Positions 1 through 8,996 of a stretch of 64,000 bases of DNA are shown in pieces. A program made the position numbers and the translations under genes. The DNA lies in the NCBI GenBank assembly GCA_003139615.1, contig PLJH01000015.1:1-64000 (forward strand), given 5' to 3'. The number at the start of each line of letters is the position of its first letter. The first letter of the stretch is position 1. Origin of the DNA: Alphaproteobacteria bacterium. Its GTDB lineage: Bacteria; Pseudomonadota; Alphaproteobacteria; Micropepsales; Micropepsaceae. Under the pieces are notes generated by a model. That model worked only from the letters and a program-made list of their open reading frames with translations. It did not search any database and was not told the DNA's origin.

Positions 1-1490
1 TCACGCATTTCATCGCCGGCAAAGCGGTCAAAGGAAGCTCGGGCCGCTTCGGCGACATCTTCAATCCGGCGACCGGCGAAGTTCAGGCAAAGGTACCGCT
101 TGCCAGTCGCGCCGAAATGCGCGCGGCGGTCGAGGCCGCTGCGAAGGCGTTTCCCGAGTGGTCCGCCGTCAACCCGCAGCGCCGCGCGCGCGTGATGTTC
201 AATTTCAAATCGCTCGTCGAGAAGAACCTGGACGAGCTCGCGCATATGCTCTCCTCCGAGCACGGCAAAGTGATTGCGGACTCAAAAGGCGACATCCAGC
301 GCGGCATCGAAGTGATCGAGTTCGCCTGCGGCATCCCGCATCTCTCGAAGGGCGAATATACGGAAGGCGCCGGTCCCGGCATCGATATCTATTCGATGCG
401 CCAGCCTTTGGGCGTCGTCGCCGGCATCACGCCGTTTAATTTTCCCGCGATGATCCCGATGTGGATGTTCGGGGTGGCGATCGCCTGCGGCAACACTTTC
501 ATCTGCAAACCGTCGGAGAAGGATCCGAGCGTTCCGTTGCGCCTCGCCGAGTTGTTCATGGAAGCGGGCGCGCCGGCCGGTGTCCTCAATGTCGTCAACG
601 GCGACAAGGAAGCGGTCGACGCAATCCTCGAGGACCCTGACATCCAGGCGGTGAGCTTCGTCGGCTCCTCCGCGATCGCCCATTATGTCTATTCGCACGG
701 CACAGCGCATGGAAAGCGCGTGCAGGCGATGGGCGGCGCCAAGAACCACGCGATCATCATGCCGGACGCCGATCTCGACCAGGTCGTGAACGAGTTGATC
801 GGCGCAGGCTATGGCTCGGCCGGCGAGCGCTGCATGGCGATCTCGGTCGCCGTTCCCGTCACCGAGAAAATCGGCGACGCGCTTGTCGCAAAGCTGAAAC
901 CGCGCGTCGAAAGTCTGCGTGTCTCGCTGCCCACCGATCCTGACGCGGACTACGGCCCGATGGTGACGGATGCGCATCGCCGGAAAGTGCTCGATTATAT
1001 CGACCTGGGCGTGAAGGAAGGCGCGGAGCTCGTTGTCGATGGGCGCGGCTTCAAGATGCAGGGTTACGAAAACGGCTTCTATCTGGGCGGCTCGCTGTTC
1101 GACCGCGTCACATCGAACATGAAGACCTATCAGGACGAGATCTTCGGGCCCGTGCTGCAGATCGCGCGCGCCAAGGATTTCGACGAGGCGATCTCGCTTC
1201 CTTCGAAACATCAATACGGCAACGGCGTCGCGATCTTCACTCGCGACGGCGACGCTGCCCGCGAATTTGCGAGCAAGGTGAAAGTGGGCATGGTGGGCAT
1301 CAACGTTCCGATTCCCGTTCCGCTCGCCTATCACACCTTCGGCGGTTGGAAACGTTCAGCCTTCGGCGACGTCAATCAACACGGTCCGGAAGGCGTGCGC
1401 TTCTATACGCGCGTCAAAACGGTCACTGCGCGCTGGCCCAAAGGCGGCGTGCGCGAAAATGCGAGTTTCGTCATTCCGACGATGAAATAA
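1..1490 (+). CDS. mmsA: Methylmalonate-semialdehyde dehydrogenase (CoA acylating), 5' end outside window
   Basis: Open frame continues upstream of the listed ORF (HFIAGKAVKGSSGRFGDIFNPATGEVQAKV...); ALDH motifs FICKPSEKDPSVPLRLAELF, GAGYGSAGERCMAIS, YQDEIFGPVLQ. Confidence 0.93.
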   Translation, partial: THFIAGKAVKGSSGRFGDIFNPATGEVQAKVPLASRAEMRAAVEAAAKAFPEWSAVNPQRRARVMFNFKSLVEKNLDELAHMLSSEHGKVIADSKGDIQRGIEVIEFACGIPHLSKGEYTEGAGPGIDIYSMRQPLGVVAGITPFNFPAMIPMWMFGVAIACGNTFICKPSEKDPSVPLRLAELFMEAGAPAGVLNVVNGDKEAVDAILEDPDIQAVSFVGSSAIAHYVYSHGTAHGKRVQAMGGAKNHAIIMPDADLDQVVNELIGAGYGSAGERCMAISVAVPVTEKIGDALVAKLKPRVESLRVSLPTDPDADYGPMVTDAHRRKVLDYIDLGVKEGAELVVDGRGFKMQGYENGFYLGGSLFDRVTSNMKTYQDEIFGPVLQIARAKDFDEAISLPSKHQYGNGVAIFTRDGDAAREFASKVKVGMVGINVPIPVPLAYHTFGGWKRSAFGDVNQHGPEGVRFYTRVKTVTARWPKGGVRENASFVIPTMK

Positions 1491-1528
1491 ATCTGGTTGG
1501 GGGCCGCGGCGACGCGGAAGTCAAAGCG

Positions 1529-1990
1529 ATGTCGATGAGCGAACAAGATCCGAATACGCGCCGCCTGCAAATCGAGTGGTATGCGGCGCTGGCCACGATC
1601 ATCGGCGGCTTCGTCATTGCCATTGCCGTTGCGGCCTATTTCACTTTCAGCGGCAAGCCTGCGACGCAGACTGCGGCTGTCCAGCCGAAGCAGGCTGAAT
1701 CGCAGAAGGCGCGCGAAGCGGAATTCAAGAAGCTCGGTCTGGAGCTCTGCAGCCTTGAGCTTGCCAATGCGCAAACCTTCGGCGTCGTCCCCAGTTTCGG
1801 GAAGCTTTTGACCCCCATGCCGCACATGACCAACGTTCGCGGCCGCTACGTATGCGTCGCCGGCACGGATGTCACGAAATACGTTCTCGCGGGCGATTTG
1901 ATGTGCCGGAATCTCAAGGATTCACGTTGCGTGAGCCTGTTCACCGTCACGGAAGCCGACGGCACGGTGTTGTATCAGCGGCAGAGTTAA
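1529..1990 (+). CDS. Hypothetical protein with one N-terminal TM segment
   Basis: ORF 1346..1990; internal ATG at 1529 gives MSMSEQDPNTRRLQIEWYAALATIIGGFVIAIAVAAYF (TM helix); upstream part overlaps mmsA. Confidence 0.6.
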   Translation: MSMSEQDPNTRRLQIEWYAALATIIGGFVIAIAVAAYFTFSGKPATQTAAVQPKQAESQKAREAEFKKLGLELCSLELANAQTFGVVPSFGKLLTPMPHMTNVRGRYVCVAGTDVTKYVLAGDLMCRNLKDSRCVSLFTVTEADGTVLYQRQS

Positions 1991-2013
1991 CTGCAGAGAC
2001 GTTTATCTTTTGA

Positions 2014-2046
2014 TTGACCAACCTAGCTTGACCAACTTGACCAACC
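2014..2046 (+). promoter_or_regulatory. Three direct repeats TTGACCAAC upstream of toxin-antitoxin operon (candidate operator)
   Basis: TTGACCAAC at 2014-2022, 2029-2037 and 2038-2046, just before the ATG at 2063. Confidence 0.4.
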
Positions 2047-2062
2047 TGCCATAGGCTCTCCC

Positions 2063-2482
2063 ATGGCCAGGCAGATCAATCTCTATGAAGCAAAAACCAG
2101 CCTCTCGCGCCTTGTCGACGAGGCCGCGAAGGGCAACGACGTCATCATTGCCAAAAACGGCAAGGCGATGGCACGCCTCACGGGCATTGCGACGGCCGGA
2201 AAGTCTGAGAAACGCAAATTTGGGCAATGGAACCATCTTCTGACGCCGGAAGAGCGACGGGATATTGGCTCACCGTCATGGTGGCGGCATTGGAAGGAAG
2301 CGGACGCCGAAATTGAACACGATTTCGAGCGCAGCCTCGCTGAGGATGGAAAGGGATTCGAATCTCAATGGCCAGTTTCCTCCTCGACTCCCACGTTTTC
2401 CTCTGGGCAAAAGAAGACCCCGGCCAAATCGACGAAAAAGCGCTCGAAACAATCAGCGCGCCGGAAAACCGGCTCTTTGTAA
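2063..2482 (+). CDS. Type II TA antitoxin, Phd/YefM-like
   Basis: MARQINLYEAKTSLSRLVDEAAKGNDVIIAKNGKAMARLTGI is a Phd/YefM N-terminus; followed directly by a PIN-domain ORF. Confidence 0.8.
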   Translation: MARQINLYEAKTSLSRLVDEAAKGNDVIIAKNGKAMARLTGIATAGKSEKRKFGQWNHLLTPEERRDIGSPSWWRHWKEADAEIEHDFERSLAEDGKGFESQWPVSSSTPTFSSGQKKTPAKSTKKRSKQSARRKTGSL

Positions 2483-2775
2483 GCCTCGCCGGGCTTTGGG
2501 AGTTGGCGATCAAAGCCGGCAACGGCAAGCTGCCACTTTATTCGCTCATTATTGAAAAAGGCGCTGATGCGCTTTCGAAGAGTCTCCATGAATCCGATAT
2601 GGAATTGATGCCCATTGAAATGTCGCACGCACTTGCTGCGGCAGCGCTTCCGCAGCATCACAGGGACCCTTTCGATCGGCTGATGATCGCGCAGGCGCTG
2701 GCAGAAAACATGATATTGATAACACGCGACACAGTTTTTGCGCGCTATGCCGGCCTGAACTTGCTGCGTGCATAG
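2368..2775 (+). CDS. PIN-domain toxin (VapC-like)
   Basis: MASFLLDSHVFLWAKEDP...LFVSLAGLWELAIKAGNGKLPL...HHRDPFDRLMIAQALAENMILITRD: PIN acidic residues. Confidence 0.88.
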   Translation: MASFLLDSHVFLWAKEDPGQIDEKALETISAPENRLFVSLAGLWELAIKAGNGKLPLYSLIIEKGADALSKSLHESDMELMPIEMSHALAAAALPQHHRDPFDRLMIAQALAENMILITRDTVFARYAGLNLLRA

Positions 2776-2796
2776 CGGCAATCTTGAGGTCTTGGA

Positions 2797-3222
2797 CTAT
2801 TTTATTCCACCCATCGCCGAGATGAGTTTCCATTCCATATCCGTGACCGGCTGAACGGAGAGTCGCGAGAATTTGACCAGCGCCATGTCCTTGAATTTCG
2901 GATTGGCTTTGATCTCGGCGAGAGTGACGTGCTTCGGCACATCGCGAACGGCCTTCACATCGACAAGCCCGAAGCGGCCTTTTTCATCCGTCGCATCCGG
3001 CCGGTATTCGCCGATCACTTCGACGATACCGACGATGCTGCGCTCCTCGCCGGAATGGTAGAAGAAGCCACGGTCGCCCTTCTTCATCGCCTTCATATTG
3101 TTTGCCGCCGTGAAATTGCGCACGCCGCTCCACGGCTCGCCCTTGGCGCCTTTCGCCTTCTGTTGCTCCCAGGACCATGCCTCCGGTTCGCTCTTGAACA
3201 GCCAATATGCCATTGCAGCCAC
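2797..3222 (-). CDS. EVE domain-containing protein
   Basis: YWLFKSEPEAWSWEQQ...WSGVRNFTAANNMKAMKKGDRGFFYHS, EVE/thymocyte nuclear protein 1-like. Confidence 0.88.
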   Translation of the reverse strand: MAAMAYWLFKSEPEAWSWEQQKAKGAKGEPWSGVRNFTAANNMKAMKKGDRGFFYHSGEERSIVGIVEVIGEYRPDATDEKGRFGLVDVKAVRDVPKHVTLAEIKANPKFKDMALVKFSRLSVQPVTDMEWKLISAMGGIK

Positions 3223-3225
3223 TCC

Positions 3226-3516
3226 TCAGAAATTCGCGCCGATAGGATTGAACGTCACTTTCCAGGGCCGCAAATCCGAATGCGCAAAGAGCCCTGCTTT
3301 CACATAGGGATCGTTGGCGTGCCAAGCCTTCGCCGCCGCGAGATCGGCCGCTTCGAAGATGATGAGGCTGCCCGCCATGTCACCTTTCGCATCGAGGAAC
3401 GGTCCGCCGATCTTGATGACGTTGGTGGTGCGCGCATATTCGAAATGGGCCTCTCGCGTCGCCATCCTGAGCGCGAGAGAATTTTCCTTGTCGAGGGCGG
3501 TGACGACGAACAGCAT
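3226..3516 (-). CDS. YciI-like protein
   Basis: MLFVVTALDKENSLALRMATREAHFEYA...GSLIIFEAADLAAAKAWHANDPYVKAGLF, YCII fold motifs. Confidence 0.85.
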   Translation of the reverse strand: MLFVVTALDKENSLALRMATREAHFEYARTTNVIKIGGPFLDAKGDMAGSLIIFEAADLAAAKAWHANDPYVKAGLFAHSDLRPWKVTFNPIGANF

Positions 3517-3524
3517 GATGTCTC

Positions 3525-4538
3525 CTATTCCGATTTAAACGGGCGCGCCATCAGGCGCGGTATGGCCGCTTCGAGAGCAAGACGGCCTTCCAATATATCG
3601 GCAATCGCCTCGGCAACGGGAAGCTCGATGTCCTGGCGCTTGGCGCGCGCGACAAGCGCGGACGCGGTTTCGACGCCTTCGGCCAATGGCTGGCCGGAAG
3701 CGGTCAATTCATGGCGCGTGCGTCCCTGTCCGAGATGCAAGCCGAATGAAAAATTGCGCGAGGCGGGGCTGGTCGCGGTGAGTACCAGATCGCCGAGGCC
3801 CGACAGGCCCATAAGCGTTTCGGATTTTGCGCCGAGCACGGCACCCAATCGGCAGAGTTCGGCGAAGCTGCGTGCGAGAAGCGCAGCACGCGCGCTTTCT
3901 CCCAATCCCAATCCCGAAACGATTCCGCAGCCGATCGCGTAAACATTCTTGGCCGCGCCGCCGAGCGCCACGCCCGTCAGATCGTTGCTCGCATAGGGCC
4001 GGAATGTCGGATGTCCGAGCGTCGCCTGGAGGCGCAAGGCGATTTGTTTGCGCGCTGCGATCGTGATTGCCGTCGGCAGACGCTGCGAGACGTCGCGCGC
4101 GAAAGACGGTCCCGACAGAATCGCCGGTGACGCATCGGGCGCGCATTCAGCCATAACTTCAGTCAGCAGTTTGCCGCTGCCGCGTTCGATGCCTTTGGCG
4201 CAAAGAACGAGCGGAAGCTTGGGCCGGATATGGCGCGTGAGCGCTCCCAGTGCATCCCGCAAATGCTGAGCCGGAACGACGACGAGAACTGCGTTCGCGT
4301 CTCGGAGCCCGGCAAGGTCGCCGGTCGCCGAGAGGGTCTCCGGTAGCCGGACGCCCGAGAGGAACCGTTCGTTTTCATGCCGTGCATTGATCGCTTCGAC
4401 CACCTCGGGTTCGCGGGCCCAGAGGGTCACCCGGCGGCCTGCCTCGGCTGCCACCAAAGCAAGGGCAGTGCCCCAGGCCCCGCCCCCCAGAACGCCGACA
4501 TGCTCGTAAGGCCTTGTTTCCAGAGAGGTTTTATCCAC
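3525..4538 (-). CDS. gpsA: NAD(P)H-dependent glycerol-3-phosphate dehydrogenase
   Basis: VLGGGAWGTALALVAAEAGRRVTLWARE; LSGPSFARDV; GLSGLGDLVLTATSPASRNFSFG. Confidence 0.95.
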   Translation of the reverse strand: MDKTSLETRPYEHVGVLGGGAWGTALALVAAEAGRRVTLWAREPEVVEAINARHENERFLSGVRLPETLSATGDLAGLRDANAVLVVVPAQHLRDALGALTRHIRPKLPLVLCAKGIERGSGKLLTEVMAECAPDASPAILSGPSFARDVSQRLPTAITIAARKQIALRLQATLGHPTFRPYASNDLTGVALGGAAKNVYAIGCGIVSGLGLGESARAALLARSFAELCRLGAVLGAKSETLMGLSGLGDLVLTATSPASRNFSFGLHLGQGRTRHELTASGQPLAEGVETASALVARAKRQDIELPVAEAIADILEGRLALEAAIPRLMARPFKSE

Positions 4539-4623
4539 AGTCCAGGCTCATGTTGCAGTGCAAAAGATTGAACGCTTTGTTGATTATTCAGAAATTTCCA
4601 TTATCTTTCGGTGTGAAAAGAAA

Positions 4624-5286
4624 ATGTCACCCAGGGAAGCGAGACCCGTCATGTCTGAAAAGGATACCGTTCGTTGTCAGATCATCAGCGCCGCGGGGAA
4701 GCGTTTTTCGCATTTTGGCTATGCCAAGACCACCATGGCGGAAGTCGCCACCGATTGCAGCATGTCGCCCGGCAACCTCTACCGCTTCTTCCCGGGAAAG
4801 CTCGACATCGCCGAGGCGATCGCCACTGAGGATTATGAGAAGCATCTTGTCGTGATGCGCAAGATCGCGGTGGCGCCGGACAAGGATGGCCGCCAGCGGC
4901 TTCACGATCTGTTGTTCGAAGAATTGCGCCGGACCTATCACAAGCTGGAGAAGGATCCCCGCGCTGTCGAGATGGCGCGCACCATTTCGCATGAGCGGCA
5001 GTCATTCGCCAACTGGATGCTGGCCCATGAGCGCACAATCCTTGTCGAACTGCTCGACGAATCCGAACGGCGCGGTGAGTTCGTTCCGCCCGGCGACAAA
5101 GAAGAAATCGCCGAGATGATCCAGTCCGCCACGATGAAATTCCGCTATCCGCAGCTGTGGTCGAAGCTGACGCTCCCGAAGCTCGAACGGGAACTCGAAG
5201 GCGTCTTGAAGCTGATTCTGAACGGTCTTTGTCCGCGTGCTGCTGCCGACCGTGCCGATGCGGCCAAACACGAAGCCGTGGCCTGA
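4624..5286 (+). CDS. TetR/AcrR family transcriptional regulator
   Basis: IISAAGKRFSHFGYAKTTMAEVATDCSMSPGNLYRFFPGKLDIAEAIA HTH; start chosen at the internal ATG at 4624 (ORF opens at 4558). Confidence 0.85.
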   Translation: MSPREARPVMSEKDTVRCQIISAAGKRFSHFGYAKTTMAEVATDCSMSPGNLYRFFPGKLDIAEAIATEDYEKHLVVMRKIAVAPDKDGRQRLHDLLFEELRRTYHKLEKDPRAVEMARTISHERQSFANWMLAHERTILVELLDESERRGEFVPPGDKEEIAEMIQSATMKFRYPQLWSKLTLPKLERELEGVLKLILNGLCPRAAADRADAAKHEAVA

Positions 5287-5322
5287 CTTGCCCTTCTTGC
5301 CGGCAAAGGTCATTTAGGGCTC

Positions 5323-5955
5323 ATGCGTCGCTTGTTTCTCGCCCTGCTCTTTTGCTTCGCGGCAAGCGCCGCGTCGGCGGCGGATTTCGCGCAAACAATG
5401 CAACCGCGGTTCACGCCGGCGGACCAGGCCGACCTCGACCGGATCAGCGCCTATCTCAACACGACCCAGACTTTGAAGGGAAGCTTCGTCCAGATCGGAC
5501 CCGAGGGTCAGGTGGACGAAGGTAGGTTCTATATCCAGAAGCCGGGACGGATGCGGTTCGAATACGCAGCGCCGAATCCAACCCTGATCGTGAGTGACGG
5601 CTCGAGCGTTGCCGTCATCAACAAGAAATTGAACACGACCGATCGCTACCCGATCTGGACGACACCGCTCAGCCTGATCCTTTCCAGAGAAGTCGATTTG
5701 AAGAAAAATCCGGCCATCATCGGTCTCGCGCATCAAGACGGCCAGCTGGTGGTCAGCGCACGCTCCCATTCGAGCCGCGCGACAGGCAACATCACGCTTG
5801 TCTTTTCCGAACCCGACATCGCCCTCAGACAATGGACCGTGATCGACGCGCAGGGACTGACCACGACGGTTTCCATTCGCGACCTGAAACAGGATACGGT
5901 TATCGATCCCACGCTGTTCAAGATCGCGGATGCTTCGGCGACAGGCGAAAAATAG
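5323..5955 (+). CDS. lolA: Outer-membrane lipoprotein carrier protein LolA
   Basis: Signal peptide; YLNTTQTLKGSFVQIGPEGQVDEGRFYIQKPGRMRFEYAAPNPTLIVSDG. Confidence 0.88.
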   Translation: MRRLFLALLFCFAASAASAADFAQTMQPRFTPADQADLDRISAYLNTTQTLKGSFVQIGPEGQVDEGRFYIQKPGRMRFEYAAPNPTLIVSDGSSVAVINKKLNTTDRYPIWTTPLSLILSREVDLKKNPAIIGLAHQDGQLVVSARSHSSRATGNITLVFSEPDIALRQWTVIDAQGLTTTVSIRDLKQDTVIDPTLFKIADASATGEK

Positions 5956-5958
5956 GCA

Positions 5959-6705
5959 ATGTCTCGACGCACGCCCATTGTCGGCATTCCCTGCGACCGT
6001 CGCATGGTGGGTCGCCATCCGTTTCACGCGGTCGGCGAGAAATATATTGCGGCGGTGCGCGACGGGGCAGACGCGCTGCCCCTGTTGATCCCGGTTCTCG
6101 ATCCGGCAATTCCCGCGACAGAATTGTTGGACGCGTTTGACGGGCTCCTCTTCACCGGCTCGCCTTCGAACGTGTCTCCGAAACGTTATGGCGGCTTGCC
6201 GCCCCGCGAGGGTGTTCTTCAAGACGAATATCGCGATTCAACCGCGTTACCGCTTCTTGAGGCGGCGATAGATGCTGGCACACCGGTGCTGTGCGTGTGT
6301 CGCGGCTTTCAGGAATTGAACGTGGCTTTGGGCGGCACGCTTTTTCAGCATGTCCATGAGATTGCCGGACGCAACGACCACCGCGAAAATGCGAAGGCTT
6401 CGTTGGACGAACAGTATGCTCCGGCTCACGACGTGATTGTTCAGGATGGCGGGTTCTTGTCGAAGATTGTCGGCGATCGAACGTTTCAGGTGAACTCGCT
6501 TCACTCCCAGGGAATTGATCGGCTCGCGTCGTCTCTTCATGCCGATGCTGTGGCCCCGGACGGAACGATCGAGGCTGTGTCGATGCCGGGCGCAAAAGGC
6601 TTCCTGCTCGGTGTGCAATGGCATCCCGAGTGGCGTTGGGCGGAGAACCCCGTTTCGCGCGCGATATTCTCCGCGTTCGGCGAAGCGCTGCGCGCGCGTT
6701 CTTGA
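5959..6705 (+). CDS. Gamma-glutamyl-gamma-aminobutyrate hydrolase family (class I GATase)
   Basis: FDGLLFTGSPSNVSPKRYGG...PVLCVCRGFQELNVALGGTLFQHV...GVQWHPEW. Confidence 0.9.
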   Translation: MSRRTPIVGIPCDRRMVGRHPFHAVGEKYIAAVRDGADALPLLIPVLDPAIPATELLDAFDGLLFTGSPSNVSPKRYGGLPPREGVLQDEYRDSTALPLLEAAIDAGTPVLCVCRGFQELNVALGGTLFQHVHEIAGRNDHRENAKASLDEQYAPAHDVIVQDGGFLSKIVGDRTFQVNSLHSQGIDRLASSLHADAVAPDGTIEAVSMPGAKGFLLGVQWHPEWRWAENPVSRAIFSAFGEALRARS

Positions 6706-6812
6706 ATTCCAACCGGTCGGCGGCGGAGAATTGCCGCGAGTCTTGCCGGCGACACGAAATCCGCAATGCACGCTTCTCATTCGAAGCGCAGCATTCTAAA
6801 AGGGCCGGCATC

Positions 6813-8234
6813 ATGCAGGCTTTCCCGATCGCGCGCGGCGCAACGCTGTTTCTGCTGCTTACTCTGGGGGCTTGCGGGTTCCATGCCCCTGCCCCAAACC
6901 GCACGCCTCCGCCGCCCGCTCCCGCCACACCGACATCGACGCTTGCCACCACGCTTGTCATTCCCGCGGCAATGATCGTTCAGGAGCTGAACGACAAGAC
7001 GAAGGACGAAATTGCGCGCATCTCCGATCAGGAAGTCGATTGCGCGATTGCCAAATGCCGGCTCAATCTCGTCGCGACCAAGACGGGGCCGATCACGGGT
7101 TCGGCAGAGGGGGGAAAACTTTCGCTGTCCCTGCCGGTCACCGCCACGGCGGACGTGGCTCTCAAGGCGCTGTTCGTCAAAACGAAAGCGCACGGCGTCG
7201 CAACCGGCACTGTGCAGACGCAGACCGCCTTTCGGCTTGGTCCTGACTGGCGCCTTGAAACCACAACCACCGGCCGTGTCGATCTTTCGCAGGCGGACCT
7301 GAAACTTGGTCCGCTCAAAATGTCCGTCACCGATTTGTGGAACCACAACGAGCAGCACATCACGCAACCGCTGTTCAAGATGATCGACAAGCGCGTGTCG
7401 AGCGGCATCAAGATCAAGCCGCAGGCGGAGCGGCTTTGGGCGAGAGCGTTTCATCCGATCAAAGTCGGAAAGTCGCCGCAGGCATGGCTGGTGCTCAACC
7501 CACAGCGCGTTCTGGTCGCGCAGCCCACGACGCAGAATGGCGCCTTCACCGTTTCGCTGGGCGTCGAGGTTCAGGCGCGTGTCGTCGTCAGCGATCAACC
7601 GCCCGGAGAGCCGCTCAAGACACCGCCTCTGCCGGCGCCCGCGCCTCTGACCGCGCCGTCCAACCGTTTTTCGTTCGTCGTGCCCGCGCTGCTTCCCTAT
7701 GACGAGGCCGCGTCACTGGCGCTCAAACGCCTCGACGCGAAACCGTTGCATATCGGAAGCGCCAAAGTGCGCATCGAGAAATTGGAAATCCTGCCCTCAG
7801 GCCAGGATGTCGTCGTGGCGCTTCGCTTCTGCGTCGCGCAAGAATGGGATCCGTTCGGCTGGTTCGACGCCTGCGGCGACGGCTATCTGCGCGGCACACC
7901 GGTGTTCGATGCACCATCGGGCACGATCCGCATTGCCAATGTGCATTACGATATTGCCACGCAGAATTTGGTTCTGAATCTGCTCAAGGCGTTTGAGAGC
8001 GACGAACTGGACAAGCTCGTGCAAAACAATCTCGTATTCGGCGTTGCCAAAGACCTGGCGAAGCTCGATGCCGAGCTCAAAGTCGCACTCGCGAAGCCGC
8101 AAAAGCGCGGCGTCAGCATCACAGGCGATATTACCTCATTCGGTACGCCGAGCCTGACCTGGACCAAAGACGGATTTTTGGCGACGTTTCCCGCTGAGGG
8201 CACGATCGCCACAGATCTCAATCTCAAGGATTAG
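6813..8234 (+). CDS. DUF4403-like lipoprotein
   Basis: Start at 6813 gives lipobox MQAFPIARGATLFLLLTLGACGF; body matches a large periplasmic DUF4403-type protein. Longer ORF start at 6618 overlaps the upstream gene. Confidence 0.65.
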   Translation: MQAFPIARGATLFLLLTLGACGFHAPAPNRTPPPPAPATPTSTLATTLVIPAAMIVQELNDKTKDEIARISDQEVDCAIAKCRLNLVATKTGPITGSAEGGKLSLSLPVTATADVALKALFVKTKAHGVATGTVQTQTAFRLGPDWRLETTTTGRVDLSQADLKLGPLKMSVTDLWNHNEQHITQPLFKMIDKRVSSGIKIKPQAERLWARAFHPIKVGKSPQAWLVLNPQRVLVAQPTTQNGAFTVSLGVEVQARVVVSDQPPGEPLKTPPLPAPAPLTAPSNRFSFVVPALLPYDEAASLALKRLDAKPLHIGSAKVRIEKLEILPSGQDVVVALRFCVAQEWDPFGWFDACGDGYLRGTPVFDAPSGTIRIANVHYDIATQNLVLNLLKAFESDELDKLVQNNLVFGVAKDLAKLDAELKVALAKPQKRGVSITGDITSFGTPSLTWTKDGFLATFPAEGTIATDLNLKD

Positions 8235-8273
8235 CGCGAGAGCGCCATTTCCGAAATCAATGTGGAGGGGACG

Positions 8274-8825
8274 ATGAGAAAGCGTATCGTGAGCTTGTTT
8301 GGCATGCTGGCATTCGGTGGGTTACTTGTGCCCACCGCACAGGCGGCCGTCACAGACAGTGCGCCGGGAGGATTTGCGCTCGCCGAAACCGCCCATATCG
8401 CGGCTTCTCGCGACAGAGTCTACGCAGCGCTGATCCAGCCGTCGCGCTGGTGGAGTTCCAGCCACAGCTTCTCCGGCAACGCGGCGAACTTCACGCTTGA
8501 TGCGCACGCGGGCGGTTGTTGGTGCGAGGCATTACCCAATGGCGGATCGGCCGAGCATCTGACCGTCGTCTATGTATCTCCCGGGGAAACCCTGCGCCTC
8601 AGGGGCGCACTCGGCCCATTTCAATCTTTCGCCGTGGACGGCGTCCTGACCTGGACTTTGAAGGACTCGGGCCAGGGCACCGACGTAACGCTCACCTATC
8701 TGGTGGGCGGCTATATGAAGGGCGGGTTCGATGGCATTTCAAAGGCCGCCGACGGCGTTCTCGGCGAGCAAGTGAACCGCCTGCAGCATTATATCGAGAC
8801 CGGATCGCCTGACCCGCATCCCTGA
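8274..8825 (+). CDS. SRPBCC (START-like) family protein with signal peptide
   Basis: MRKRIVSLFGMLAFGGLLVPTAQA signal; AETAHIAASRDRVYAALIQPSRWWSSSHSFSG. Confidence 0.7.
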   Translation: MRKRIVSLFGMLAFGGLLVPTAQAAVTDSAPGGFALAETAHIAASRDRVYAALIQPSRWWSSSHSFSGNAANFTLDAHAGGCWCEALPNGGSAEHLTVVYVSPGETLRLRGALGPFQSFAVDGVLTWTLKDSGQGTDVTLTYLVGGYMKGGFDGISKAADGVLGEQVNRLQHYIETGSPDPHP

Positions 8826-8996
8826 TTGAGCGCGGCCTTTAAACTGGTTACAATCGCGACATGACTTCGAAATTCGCGCTGCTCATTCTTTGCGCCCGGA
8901 TCGGCTACAATCCTCCGTAACCGAATGGTTTCCGCACGTCGTGCGGAGACCTTCGCGGCACGCGCCGCATTCCGCAATTCAGCAGCAGAGATTTCC

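Noticed and set aside
282-1334. 350-aa ORF on the minus strand inside mmsA
   Set aside because: Antisense ORF in GC-rich coding DNA; His/Arg/Asp-rich translation with no recognisable domain; the plus strand encodes a clear aldehyde dehydrogenase.
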